Shown in pieces: positions 1 to 8,563 of a stretch of DNA of 64,000 nt; within the stretch, counting starts at the first letter, position 1, and each line of letters begins with the position of its first letter. A model generated the notes under the pieces. That model worked only from the letters and a program-made list of their open reading frames with translations, was not told the origin of the DNA and searched no databases. Origin of the DNA: Pedobacter planticolens (GTDB taxonomy: Bacteria; Bacteroidota; Bacteroidia; Sphingobacteriales; Sphingobacteriaceae). A program made the translations under genes and the position numbers. Location: positions 1,054,001 through 1,118,000 of the forward strand of contig NZ_WNXD01000001.1 of the NCBI RefSeq assembly GCF_014172375.1, given 5' to 3'.

Positions 1-14
1 AACATATAAAATAC

Positions 15-50
15 TTGTCATTCCCTTGAAAACAGGAACCGTAAAGCGCC
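15..50. repeat. Partial GTCATTCCC-type REP repeat
   Basis: This stretch begins GTCATTCCC, contains a degenerate CCTGTTTTCA-like arm and ends GTAAAGCGCC. It matches the left halves of the larger palindromes at 8473, 13226 and 26648. It lies just past the 3' end of the minus-strand OsmC gene. The partner half is either lost or outside my ability to see it, because the window begins here. Confidence 0.5.
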
Positions 51-68
51 ATAAAAACAAACTAGCCC

Positions 69-470
69 CTAACTCGTCACAATCCTAACAGGATTACTCA
101 ACAACTTATGTATCGGACACTTATCCGCAATCTGCAACAAACGAACACGCTGCTCACTATCCAAATCCCCAACAAACTCTATCTTACGCGTAATCGTAGT
201 TTCATTACTCATTTTATCCTCATTACAAATTGCCAAATCAATCTTAATAGCATCTAAAGCAATCCCCTTCCTATCAGCATACATGCGTATCGTAATCGCC
301 GTACAACTCCCCAAACTAGCCAAAAGCAAAGCCCCAGGAGGCATACCCTCATCAGTACCACCTAAATCTTCAGGTTCATCAGCATAAATAAAATGACCGC
401 CAGAATAAATCTTAGTTCTATACGTAGACCGATCTAACTCCGTTATAGCTGTAATTTGCGAACTACTCAT
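69..470 (-). CDS. OsmC/Ohr family protein
   Basis: The 133-residue product belongs to the OsmC/Ohr fold, small cytosolic thiol proteins that in many members reduce organic hydroperoxides. The sequence has the family signature of a first Cys after a Gly-Ser step (LLLASLGSC, C56) on the central helix and a second Cys late in the protein in the form KCPIHKLL (C118). Both thiols are therefore present, so peroxidase activity is possible. The KCPIHKLL ending is typical of the YhfA-like and general OsmC branches rather than of dedicated Ohr, so the substrate is not settled. The ATG start sits 43 bp from the divergent thioesterase gene and the two probably share a promoter region. Confidence 0.85.
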   Translation of the reverse strand: MSSSQITAITELDRSTYRTKIYSGGHFIYADEPEDLGGTDEGMPPGALLLASLGSCTAITIRMYADRKGIALDAIKIDLAICNEDKMSNETTITRKIEFVGDLDSEQRVRLLQIADKCPIHKLLSNPVRIVTS

Positions 471-513
471 ATATATAATTTAATACCTAAATTTAGCATA
501 AACATAGCATAAA

Positions 514-957
514 ATGGAAGAACAAACCGAACAACAACAACGATTATTAATCTTTCAATCCCTAAAAGGAAAAGAAATTACCCAGTCACCATCACACTTC
601 ATGAACTGGTTAAAACCAACATTAATCAACGCAGAGAAAGGAACATTAGAATGTAGCTATATCGTCCGAAAAGAAATGACCAACCCCCATGGTATCCTAC
701 ACGGAGGCATTACCGCAGGTATTATCGACGATTTAATAGGAGCAACCGTATACATTTTAGGCTTAAACGCTCGTTATACAACAGTTAATAACAACATAGA
801 TTATTTTGCACCAGCCAACGAAGGAGATGAAATTACAGCTAAAACAACCATCGTAAAACAAGGTCGAACAATAATTAACCTACAATGCGAAGTATTTCTG
901 CCCTCAAAAAAACGCCTCATTGCCAAAGGCTATTCTAATATGTTAAATATAGGGTAG
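514..957 (+). CDS. PaaI-type hotdog-fold thioesterase
   Basis: The 147-residue product fits a single hotdog domain of the PaaI/YbgC-like acyl-CoA thioesterase superfamily, which hydrolyses acyl-CoA thioesters in the cytosol. The sequence shows the helix motif NPHGILHGGITAGIIDD (around residues 57-73), with the HGG turn and a downstream acidic residue that usually acts in catalysis, followed by the strand TVNNNIDYFAPANEGDEI. The length is normal for the family. The substrate cannot be read from the sequence; the context (divergent OsmC, small unknown protein downstream) does not point to phenylacetate degradation. Confidence 0.8.
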   Translation: MEEQTEQQQRLLIFQSLKGKEITQSPSHFMNWLKPTLINAEKGTLECSYIVRKEMTNPHGILHGGITAGIIDDLIGATVYILGLNARYTTVNNNIDYFAPANEGDEITAKTTIVKQGRTIINLQCEVFLPSKKRLIAKGYSNMLNIG

Positions 958-1033
958 GAGTAAGTAGATAGTCAATTGTACATAGTTTGGATGCCTATAC
1001 ATCACGTCTATCAACCATTAACCATCAACTAAT
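958..1033. repeat. TTGATAG-type intergenic repeat
   Basis: The gap contains arms made of variations on GATAGTCAATTG and CAACCATTAACCATCAACT around a centre TTTGGAT...CACGTCTATC. The same layout, with the centre TTGG...CGTCTAT, recurs at 3243-3335 and 54703-54795, and a shorter relative lies at 30918-30975. All four copies are between co-directional genes. The function is unknown. Confidence 0.6.
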
Positions 1034-1129
1034 TATACTGCAAAAAAGAATTTCTTGTTATAAACTTAACTTTCACTAAACATTTTAATAAGACATTTGT
1101 TATATCATCACCCTAAAACCAAAAGCACC

Positions 1130-1384
1130 ATGTTGAACGATTATTTAAACCTCCAGTTTGATGTTAAAGGCAAAACCTTTAAAGGTTTCTGCATGAAAAT
1201 TCAAGATGATTTTCACCTTACCTACGCCGTAATTTTAGAAGATTGTCACTCCTTCTGCATTTGGCTCGATGATAAAACCGCACAGTGGTACTCCTCAAAA
1301 TTCACCAACTTAGATCAAAGCGTACTAGATCAAATTATAGATAAGTTAGGTGTTCAAGAAGAGGTAGGTAGTTTAAGTTACTAA
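1130..1384 (+). CDS. Small conserved-looking protein of unknown function
   Basis: I place the start at the ATG at 1130, giving 84 residues; an in-frame TTG at 1097 would add 11 residues that look like untranslated leader. The product begins MLNDYLNLQFDVKGK and has the feel of a compact beta-rich domain (alternating hydrophobic strands FDVKGKTFKGFCM, FHLTYAVILED, SFCIWLDD) ending in a helix with the sequence LDQIIDKLG. It has no signal peptide or membrane segment. I do not recognise the family. Codon use and composition match its neighbours, so I think it is a real gene. Confidence 0.6.
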   Translation: MLNDYLNLQFDVKGKTFKGFCMKIQDDFHLTYAVILEDCHSFCIWLDDKTAQWYSSKFTNLDQSVLDQIIDKLGVQEEVGSLSY

Positions 1385-1500
1385 ATTAAGTCCAACTAAT
1401 GTGCCCCATGCATCTATGTGGTTAATCATTTTCCGAAAAACAATATCAGTATTTCATCACAAAACCAGCCCTGCTTTCCGTTACAATCTTTTTTGCATTT

Positions 1501-1574
1501 GTCATGCTGAGCTTGTCGAAGCATCTGCAATAAAAAAGTATTTCCACTCCTCCCGATAGCTATCGGGACAGGTT
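1501..1574. repeat. REP repeat with GTCATGCTGAGC core and a 16-bp perfect palindrome
   Basis: The unit starts GTCATGCTGAGCTTGTCG and ends near a perfect palindrome CCCGATAGCTATCGGG (1552-1567). The first part is the same family as 13183-13208 and 24538-24585. A shorter version of the palindrome (ATCCGATAGTTATCGGAT) occurs inside the repeat at 8473-8555. Confidence 0.65.
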
Positions 1575-1645
1575 TAATAAACCCAAAACAGCCCCAAAAA
1601 CCTAGCACCTGCAAAAAGAAACCCAGCATGCGCAACTTTGCAATT

Positions 1646-1685
1646 CCCCTCCTTTGGAGGGGTGCCTGAAAGGCGGGGTGGTTAT
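1646..1685. repeat. CCCCTCCTTTGGAGGGG-type repeat
   Basis: A perfect inverted repeat CCCCTCC TTT GGAGGGG is followed by GTGCCTGAAAGGCGGGGTGG, which itself can pair internally. A related unit (CCCTCTCCTTTGGAGAGGGG) lies 210 bp away at 1896-1927 in the same gap. Confidence 0.65.
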
Positions 1686-1895
1686 TTACCTCGCAATGAT
1701 GCTACCATCTTACAATCTTTCCAAAACAACAACTCACCGCCAAGAACGAGGACACGCCTTGTAATATCCCGAAGGAGAAAGCAATCCAAACTTCCCTCAC
1801 AATCGTTCAAAAACCATAACCCAAAACAGAATGCAGTTTCAATCCTTATTCTGTTACCGTAAAAATTTTACATTATTAATTTCCACCCTGAGTTT

Positions 1896-1927
1896 CCCTC
1901 TCCTTTGGAGAGGGGTTAGGGGAGAGG
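1896..1927. repeat. CCCTCTCCTTTGGAGAGGGG-type repeat
   Basis: The inverted repeat CCCTCTCC TTT GGAGAGGG is followed by GTTAGGGGAGAGG, giving a second way to pair with the left arm. It is a variant of the unit at 1646-1685. Confidence 0.65.
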
Positions 1928-1936
1928 CTTAAATGC

Positions 1937-1966
1937 AAAGGCCTCAACATAACGTCAAGGCCTTTT
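1937..1966 (-). terminator. Likely terminator of the metY-metX-hom operon
   Basis: An AAGGCCT...AGGCCTT hairpin with a loop of about a dozen bases lies 30-60 bp past the homoserine dehydrogenase stop codon. On the minus strand the tail after the stem is T-rich but broken (TTTGCATTT), and the plus-strand tail is TTTT, so it could act in both directions in this convergent gap. Confidence 0.55.
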
Positions 1967-1994
1967 ACATCAAAACAAAACAAAATAAACTACT

Positions 1995-3239
1995 CTAATT
2001 TGCTAAAAACGTTTCGTTTTCAATAATCGGAGCAATATCCTGCTGACCAAAAGTTAACCTACCAGTCTGAGCAATAAAAACATCTTTATTCACTAACAAA
2101 TTACGATGTTTAATTAAATTCTTAAGCGTAATACTACCTATTACATATTTATAATCATTGCGAGAAAAACGCTCTGAAATATTCTCAACTTCCAATTTAT
2201 CCAAAGTATACTCATGTACATAGCGTAAATACACCTCAATACTAACCTTATCAGTATTAATTAAGCCATTTTGCTGACGGTATTTCTTATACTCATATTG
2301 GTAGTCGTAACGTAATGCAGCAATATCAGAAAGTACAGCAGCCCCCGTCGGGTGACCACCTGCGCCTTTGCCAAAAAAGAATTGTTTATCAGCAAATGCA
2401 GCCTGTACAGTTACACCATTATACTCATTTTCTACATTGTAAAGAAAATCATCAGGTTTAACAAACTTCGGCAACACATAACTAATAATTTGTTTAGTAC
2501 TTATTTTACGAGCAGTAGGTACCAATTTAATTTTAATGTTTTTCTCCTTCGCGTACTGAATATCATCATCAGAAATATTCTGAATACCAACATTTAAAAT
2601 ATTATCCGGATTGATAAACAAACCATATGCATGAGCCGTAGCAATAGTTAGTTTATATTTTGCATCGTAACCTCCCACATCTAAAATAGGATCGGTTTCT
2701 GCAAAACCTAAATCCTGAGCCTGCTTTAAAGCAGTACCATACGCTAAACCTTCATTAAATATCTTAGATAAAATATAGTTCGATGAACCATTAAAAATGC
2801 CACTAATACCATGTAAAAGTTCATTGTCATAATACTCTTCCAGGTTACGAATAATTGGAATACTACCACAAACAGCACCTTCATACAATAAAGATGTACC
2901 ATGTTTTTCTTGCAAATGCACTAATTCTTCTAAGTGTATCGCAATCATCTTTTTATTAGCCGATACTACATTCTTTCCATTACTTAATGCTTTTTTAACA
3001 ATATTGAAAGCCGCATCAGCATCATCAATTAGTTCAACTATGGTGTTTATTTCCGGGTTATCTAAAATCTCATCGTGTGATGTTGTGAAAAGATGAGCAT
3101 CTAAACTGCGTTTCTTTTCAGGGTTTTTAATCGCAATCTTTACTACCTCTAAATTTAGGTTTTGCCCACGAATAATATCATGCAAACCCTGTCCAACCAC
3201 TCCAAATCCAAATAATCCTATTTTAAGTTTCTTACTCAT
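1995..3239 (-). CDS. hom: Homoserine dehydrogenase
   Basis: The enzyme reduces aspartate semialdehyde to homoserine with NAD(P)H, the branch point to methionine and threonine. The 414-residue product has an N-terminal Rossmann fold (GLFGFGVVGQGL, residues 8-19), the family segments SANKKMIA and GAVCGSIPIIRNLEEYY, and the catalytic region ETDPILDVGGYDAKYKL with the substrate-binding Asp and Lys. It is monofunctional: there is no aspartate kinase domain, and the C-terminal 80 residues do not look like a standard ACT domain. It is last in the minus-strand unit metY-metX-hom, with a 99 bp gap to metX that holds a dispersed repeat. This places homoserine supply under the same upstream SAM riboswitch unless the repeat stops transcription. 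Confidence 0.93.
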   Translation of the reverse strand: MSKKLKIGLFGFGVVGQGLHDIIRGQNLNLEVVKIAIKNPEKKRSLDAHLFTTSHDEILDNPEINTIVELIDDADAAFNIVKKALSNGKNVVSANKKMIAIHLEELVHLQEKHGTSLLYEGAVCGSIPIIRNLEEYYDNELLHGISGIFNGSSNYILSKIFNEGLAYGTALKQAQDLGFAETDPILDVGGYDAKYKLTIATAHAYGLFINPDNILNVGIQNISDDDIQYAKEKNIKIKLVPTARKISTKQIISYVLPKFVKPDDFLYNVENEYNGVTVQAAFADKQFFFGKGAGGHPTGAAVLSDIAALRYDYQYEYKKYRQQNGLINTDKVSIEVYLRYVHEYTLDKLEVENISERFSRNDYKYVIGSITLKNLIKHRNLLVNKDVFIAQTGRLTFGQQDIAPIIENETFLAN

Positions 3240-3242
3240 TTC

Positions 3243-3335
3243 TGTAATTTATTATAGTTGAGAATAGTTAATAGGCAATAGGTTGGGCGTATAACTAAAC
3301 ACCACGTCTATTTTCTATTTCCTATTCTCCATTTC
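3243..3335. repeat. TTGATAG-type intergenic repeat between metX and hom
   Basis: The gap shows AGAATAGTTAATAGGCAATAG, then the centre TTGGGCGTATAAC...ACCACGTCTAT, then TTTCTATTTCCTATTCTCC, which is roughly the reverse complement of the left arm. The centre matches the copies at 958-1033 and 54703-54795. It interrupts an operon, so it is either read through or creates a partial stop between metX and hom. Confidence 0.6.
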
Positions 3336-3338
3336 CAT

Positions 3339-4391
3339 TTATGCTGTTTTATGTAATTTAATTATTTTCTTATCGCTACTCTCTTTCAAAAAGTTGCCAA
3401 TGATGTTTGTTAGTTTATCAGTCTCTATTAAAAATCCATCGTGCCCATAAGCACAATTAATGCTGCTAAACTGTGCGTCATTAATATGGTTTGCCAAAAA
3501 CTTTTGCTCGCTAATAGGGAAGAGCACATCGTTCTCAATGCCAATAACTAACGTATTCGACTTTACTTCCGCTAAAGCAGCAGTAATGCTTTTCCGTCCA
3601 CGCCCAACATTATGGCTATCCATCGCTTTGCTTAAATACCAATAACTATAAGCATTAAAGCGTTTACACAATTTCTCACCTTGGTAATTTTGGTATGATG
3701 CTGCTCTGTAATCAGTCGTTTTATCGTTTACACTTTCTAATTGCGTTGCCGAATAAGCTTCGTACGTACGATAAGACAATAAAGCAATGCTACGGGCAAC
3801 TTTTAAACCTTTTAAACCGCCATCTGGCTGATTTGCATAGAAAGTTCTGTCGGTGCTAATTGCTAAACGTTGACTTTCATTAAAAGCAATTCCCCATGGA
3901 GAATGAACCGCATTTGTAGCCACTAAAATTAAATTCTCTATAGTCTGCGTTTTAGCCAACGACCATTCTAAAGCTTGTTGTCCACCTAAAGAACCACCAA
4001 TTAAAACCTTAATTGTATTTATTTCTAAATGTTTTGCTAGTAAACTGTGCGTTGCAGCTAAATCTTTAATTGTAAACTCAGGGAAAGATAAATAATAAAG
4101 CTGTCCAGTGGTTGGGTTTTTACTTAATGGATTTGTAGTGCCATAATTTGAACCCAAAATGTTAGCGCAAACAATAAAATGTTCATCAGGGTTAAATAAA
4201 GACTTATTTCCAAATAATCCTTTCCACCAATCTAATACATCTGCATTAGCAGTTAACGCATGGCAAGCCCAAATTACATTATCCTTCTTAGCATTTAATT
4301 TGCCAAATGTTTGATAAGCAATTTCGAGATTGCGTAACTTTTTGCCGTTCTCTAGTTTAAAAATTTTTGGATATTTATATGTGGTAGACAT
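3339..4391 (-). CDS. metX: Homoserine O-acetyltransferase
   Basis: The enzyme transfers acetyl from acetyl-CoA to homoserine, feeding O-acetylhomoserine to MetY. I start at the ATG at 4391 (350 residues, MSTTYKYPKIF); the longer open frame to 4508 reads backwards into metY and has no family similarity. The alpha/beta-hydrolase triad is visible: nucleophile S134 in GGSLGGQQ, D288 in GIENDVLFP and H317 in YGHDGFL. The length matches the family. It follows metY after a 31 bp gap and precedes hom. A succinyl-transferring variant is possible in this family, but neighbouring metY makes acetylation more likely. Confidence 0.93.
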   Translation of the reverse strand: MSTTYKYPKIFKLENGKKLRNLEIAYQTFGKLNAKKDNVIWACHALTANADVLDWWKGLFGNKSLFNPDEHFIVCANILGSNYGTTNPLSKNPTTGQLYYLSFPEFTIKDLAATHSLLAKHLEINTIKVLIGGSLGGQQALEWSLAKTQTIENLILVATNAVHSPWGIAFNESQRLAISTDRTFYANQPDGGLKGLKVARSIALLSYRTYEAYSATQLESVNDKTTDYRAASYQNYQGEKLCKRFNAYSYWYLSKAMDSHNVGRGRKSITAALAEVKSNTLVIGIENDVLFPISEQKFLANHINDAQFSSINCAYGHDGFLIETDKLTNIIGNFLKESSDKKIIKLHKTA

Positions 4392-4422
4392 GTTGTAAAG
4401 TTGAATTTGTCTGAAATAAAAA

Positions 4423-5757
<1,335 letters not shown>

Positions 5758-5852
5758 TTAAGTAAAACGTAATTGTGTTGATAAGGTAACAGCGTATCTC
5801 GATTTATCGAGACCTTCCGAATTGAAAAATACAAAGAGGAAGATTTTTTAAA

Positions 5853-5987
5853 CTAGTATATGCGGCTGCACATACAGTTCATTAACTGCATATTACTACA
5901 AATCAGATTTACACTTAAAAATGCAATTGACCGTTTGGGGCTTGACTTAAGACTTTCGCTTAGCGAAATTGAATTGACTGTTTTCAT
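5853..5987 (-). CDS. Candidate Met/Cys-rich leader peptide of the metY operon
   Basis: A 44-codon ORF with an ATG at 5987 and a TAG at 5853-5855 starts 4 nt after the 3' strand of the riboswitch P1 helix and ends 107 nt before metY. Its first 28 residues are Ser-rich and unremarkable. Six of the eleven residues from 30 to 40 contain sulfur (C30, M33, M36, C38, M39, C40), and the peptide ends four residues later. These codons lie inside an RNA hairpin formed by CAGTT/AACTG with an outer ATATGC/GCATAT stem. This is the arrangement expected of a ribosome-stalling attenuator that senses charged Met or Cys tRNA. I checked the frame codon by codon. That it is translated and regulatory is inference; a chance ORF remains possible. 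Confidence 0.55.
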   Translation of the reverse strand: MKTVNSISLSESLKSSPKRSIAFLSVNLICSNMQLMNCMCSRIY

Positions 5988-5991
5988 CTTC

Positions 5992-6108
5992 TTAATTTAT
6001 ATTTCCAAACAACACCATGTTGGTTGGTCAGGAATTGGCACCTTCTCCGTTAGGGAGGGTTGCCAGTGGGTCAAAGAGCCTGTCTCTCGCCACTTCTTTA
6101 TAAATCAA
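5992..6108 (-). promoter_or_regulatory. SAM-I (S-box) riboswitch
   Basis: The minus-strand RNA folds as the SAM-I aptamer. P1 pairs TTGATTTATA (6108-6099) with TATAAATTAA (6001-5992), ten pairs with one G-U. P2 is GTGG/CCAC around the loop with ACAGGCTCTTTGA. The conserved CTGGCAACC core follows. P3 uses CTCC/GGAG, then GGTGCCAATTCCTGACC, the hallmark S-box 3' half, and P4 pairs CCAACCAAC with GTTGTTTGG. All core motifs are present. It precedes metY by about 245 nt. SAM binding should lower expression of metY-metX-hom. I do not see a classic T-tailed terminator right after P1; instead the leader ORF starts there, so the output may be through translation of that ORF. Confidence 0.95.
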
Positions 6109-6235
6109 ATCGATAAAGGATTTGATTTTTATTTAGCTTTCACCAAATAATGTTTCAAATGTAGTGGTATTAAATTAATTATCAAAATTTAATTCTGAAA
6201 ATTATTTAATTTATTGTTTTGTGGTAGGTTGTTTC

Positions 6236-6653
6236 AGGAACAAGCGTAAAAGCTGAAGAGGGATTAAGTATTTCTGTTGGAAGAAAATAGAAAGGATTGT
6301 TGTGATTTATCCTAATTAATTATCGAGAACTTTTCAAGTTATAAGTTAAACAAAAAGAGATCAAGTTTTTGTCTTAAGGTTCGCTTCGTGTTAAGGTAAT
6401 AGTAAGAGCATACTAAATCCGCAGATAGTCCGCATTATTGTGAAAAAACGCGGACTATACGCGGACTTACTATTAAGAAGAATCGAACATAACCTCAATT
6501 TGTTCACATTGTCCTATACTAGATTTTTGTTAAAAGAGGAACTGGGTAAAACAAGGATTAAATGATAACCTTCTGTGTTTTCTGGCTAATTTGTAAAAAC
6601 TGTAGGAGAGCTTTAGGCGCAAGAAAAAAGCGCACAACTTTTGCTTGATCCGT
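6236..6653 (+). repeat. Element copy 1: CAAGCGTAAAA ends with central GTCCG palindrome
   Basis: The element starts near AACAAGCGTAAAAG (6241-6251) and ends near a degenerate inverted copy AACTTTTGCTTGATCC (6637-6652). Its middle is a long hairpin: AATAGTAAG (6398) pairs with CTTACTATT (6466), and CCGCAGATAGTCCGC pairs with GCGGACTATACGCGG. Near the right end are TAATTTGTAAAAAC (6587-6600) and GAGAGCTTTA (6606-6615). The same blocks occur in the same order on the minus strand at 34958-35311 (TAATTAGTAAAAAC, GAGAGCTTTA, then the CAAGCGTAAAA end). Both copies lie between divergent genes. No ORF is inside. Confidence 0.6.
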
Positions 6654-6721
6654 TGTTTGGAGCGTTGTTGTTTAAGGAATGGGAATTTGGCATTAGCTTG
6701 ACTAAACTGAATTAAAATAAC

Positions 6722-6752
6722 TTGAATACCATAATAAAGTATACTAACTTTG
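6722..6752 (+). promoter_or_regulatory. Bacteroidota-type promoter of cysE-cysM
   Basis: TTG at 6722-6724 and TAACTTTG at 6745-6752 are separated by 20 bp, matching the phylum's housekeeping sigma consensus TTG-N19-TAnnTTTG closely. The predicted transcript starts about 20 nt before the TTG start codon of cysE. Confidence 0.7.
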
Positions 6753-6777
6753 TAGAGTAAAATAATTTCTCATATCA

Positions 6778-7587
6778 TTGGACTCTAAATTTCTAGATAG
6801 TATTATCTGTCGCCAAAACCAACAACAAGTAGTGCCTTCAAATCAAATGATTGCTAATTGGGCACACGCTTTACTTAACTTGATTTTTCCAGAACGTGGA
6901 GCTTCAACTAATTATAATCAAGAAATACTTAAAGGTGTATTTTTTGAGCTTAAAGAAGAACTTCAATTGATTTTGAAATCAACGAAATCATCTAATAAAA
7001 CCCTTAATAAAGGAATAGCAGATGCATTTTTTGATCGACTACCAGAGGTTTACCGTAAATTAAACACAGACTTGACATCTCTTGTTGATGGAGATCCAGC
7101 AGCACAAAGTGAGTTCGAAATTATTAGATGTTATCCTGGTTTTTTCGCTATTTCTATGTACCGCTTTGCGCATGAATTGCACTTGTTAGAAGTGCCTCAT
7201 ATTCCCCGTATCATAACGGAATATGCTCATACAATTACAGGAATAGATATTCATCCTGCTGCCGATATTGGTGAATATTTGTACATAGATCATGGTACGG
7301 GTTTAGTAATTGGCGAAACTACTGTGATTGGAAATCATGTAAAACTTTATCAAGGTGTAACTTTAGGCGCTTTAAGTGTAGACAAATCAAAGTCGAATAC
7401 GAAAAGACATCCAACTATTGGTAACCATGTAATTATTTATTCTGGTGCAACAATTTTGGGCGGATCAACCTCTATAGGCGACCATAGTATTATTGGTGGA
7501 AATGTGTGGCTAACGGTAAGCGTTCCAGAAGGTTCAACAGTTTATCATCAGGCAGAAATTAAAATAAAGGAGACAAAAAGAGAATGA
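6778..7587 (+). CDS. cysE: Serine O-acetyltransferase
   Basis: The enzyme acetylates serine with acetyl-CoA, the first step of cysteine synthesis. The 269-residue product has the helical N-terminal domain, then the signature GIDIHPAADIGEYLYIDHGTG (from about residue 154) and left-handed beta-helix hexapeptide repeats (VIGETTVIGNHVKLYQGVTLGAL, TIGNHVIIYSGATILGG). The start is a TTG: the promoter at 6722-6752 leaves room for no other start, and the first in-frame ATG would remove about 23 conserved-looking residues. Its stop overlaps cysM by 4 bp (ATGA), so the two are translationally coupled, and the enzymes may form the usual cysteine synthase complex. Confidence 0.92.
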   Translation: MDSKFLDSIICRQNQQQVVPSNQMIANWAHALLNLIFPERGASTNYNQEILKGVFFELKEELQLILKSTKSSNKTLNKGIADAFFDRLPEVYRKLNTDLTSLVDGDPAAQSEFEIIRCYPGFFAISMYRFAHELHLLEVPHIPRIITEYAHTITGIDIHPAADIGEYLYIDHGTGLVIGETTVIGNHVKLYQGVTLGALSVDKSKSNTKRHPTIGNHVIIYSGATILGGSTSIGDHSIIGGNVWLTVSVPEGSTVYHQAEIKIKETKRE

Positions 7588-8456
7588 TGACCATAATAGA
7601 TAGTATTGGAAATACACCATTAGTAGAAATCAGGTACCTTAACTCAAATCCGAATGTTAAAATTTATGCCAAGCTAGAAGGTAATAATCCTGGTGGAAGT
7701 GTAAAGGATAGAGCTGCATTGAATATGATACGTAGTGCGATGGAGCGTGGAGAGATTGATAAAAACACAAAGTTAATAGAAGCTACAAGCGGAAATACAG
7801 GTATTGCGCTAGCCATGATTGCTTCTATTTACGGTATCGAGATAGAATTAGTAATGCCTGCAAGTTCTACTAGAGAACGTACCTTAACTATGGAGGCTTT
7901 TGGTGCTAAGGTAACATTATTAGAATCTATTGAAGTATGTAGAGATTATGCGGAAGAAAAGGGTGCACAACCTGGATACTTTTTGTTGAACCAGTTTGCT
8001 AATCCTGATAATTATTTAGCGCATTATAAAACTACCGGACCAGAAATTTGGAAAGATACCAACGGGCAGATTACACATTTTGTAAGCAGTATGGGTACAA
8101 CAGGTAGCATTATGGGAAATTCTAGGTATTTAAAAGAGAAAAATCCTGCTATTCAAATTGTGGGTTGCCAACCTACTGAAGAATCATCTATTCCAGGAAT
8201 TCGCCGTTGGCCTATTGAATATTTACCAAAAATATACGAGCCTAAACGTGTAGATAGAATTATGGATGTTTCGCAACAAGATGCGACCATAGCTTCTAGA
8301 AATTTAGCAAGAAAAGAAGGGGTATTTGCTGGAATGAGTAGCGGTGGTGCTTTACATTGTGCTTTGCAATTAGCTCAAGAATTGGAAAGCGGTTTAATTG
8401 TTTTTATTGCATGTGATAGAGGAGACAGGTATTTAAGTAGTGATTTGTTTGGATAG
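7584..8456 (+). CDS. cysM: Cysteine synthase (O-acetylserine sulfhydrylase, CysM type)
   Basis: The PLP enzyme converts O-acetylserine and sulfide (or thiosulfate for true CysM) to cysteine. The 290-residue product carries the PLP lysine in NNPGGSVKDRAAL (K41), the substrate loop TSGNTGIALAM, the phosphate-binding loop MGTTGSIMG, and SSGGALHCAL near the end. The length and the motif NPGGSVKDR favour the CysM branch over the longer CysK. It overlaps cysE by 4 bp and shares its promoter. Whether it prefers sulfide or thiosulfate cannot be told from the sequence. Confidence 0.92.
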   Translation: MMTIIDSIGNTPLVEIRYLNSNPNVKIYAKLEGNNPGGSVKDRAALNMIRSAMERGEIDKNTKLIEATSGNTGIALAMIASIYGIEIELVMPASSTRERTLTMEAFGAKVTLLESIEVCRDYAEEKGAQPGYFLLNQFANPDNYLAHYKTTGPEIWKDTNGQITHFVSSMGTTGSIMGNSRYLKEKNPAIQIVGCQPTEESSIPGIRRWPIEYLPKIYEPKRVDRIMDVSQQDATIASRNLARKEGVFAGMSSGGALHCALQLAQELESGLIVFIACDRGDRYLSSDLFG

Positions 8457-8472
8457 TTCCGATTATCCTATT

Positions 8473-8555
8473 GTCATTCCCGCGAAAGCGGAAATCTTAA
8501 AGCGATAGCATTAGGATACCCATCCGATAGTTATCGGATCGAGTTGGACATGACG
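8473..8555. repeat. GTCATTCCC-type palindromic repeat in a convergent gap
   Basis: The unit begins GTCATTCCCGCGAAAGCGG (own hairpin CCGC GAAA GCGG), continues CTTAAAGCG, and ends with ATCCGATAGTTATCGGAT and GGACATGACG, so the outer ends pair roughly. It lies between the 3' ends of cysM and the cystathionine enzyme and probably serves as a bidirectional transcription stop. Confidence 0.65.
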
Positions 8556-8563
8556 AAACAGTA

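Larger units (their letters stand above)
1385..1994. other. 610 bp convergent gap filled with dispersed repeats
   Basis: The space between the small plus-strand gene and the end of homoserine dehydrogenase holds at least three repeat units (1501-1574, 1646-1685, 1896-1927) and a hairpin close to the dehydrogenase stop. I see no credible gene. The two open frames through it (1426-1635 minus and 1638-1862 plus) translate the repeats and have no domain-like pattern. Confidence 0.7.
6109..6777. other. Long divergent gap: metY leader promoter side, repeat element, cysE promoter
   Basis: No gene was found here. Near the metY side (6109-6235) the DNA is AT-rich and should contain the promoter for the riboswitch transcript, but I cannot fix its position. 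Bases 6236-6653 hold the first copy of an inverted-end element, and 6722-6752 holds the cysE promoter. Confidence 0.6.

Noticed and set aside
1426..1862. Two open frames (1426-1635 minus and 1638-1862 plus) in the first large gap
   Set aside because: They translate dispersed repeat units (GTCATGCTGAGC and CCTCCTTTGGAGG) and have no domain-like pattern; such ORFs are artefacts of the repeats.
5860..6150. Plus-strand open frame of 96 codons opposite the metY leader
   Set aside because: It is antisense to the SAM-I riboswitch and leader ORF; RNA structure on the other strand explains the conservation-like look.
6236..6653. 6S RNA or another known structured RNA as an explanation for the element
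   Set aside because: The long inverted ends and the GTCCG palindrome do not resemble a known RNA that I can recognise, and the second copy at 34958 argues for a repeat; a search with covariance models would be decisive.
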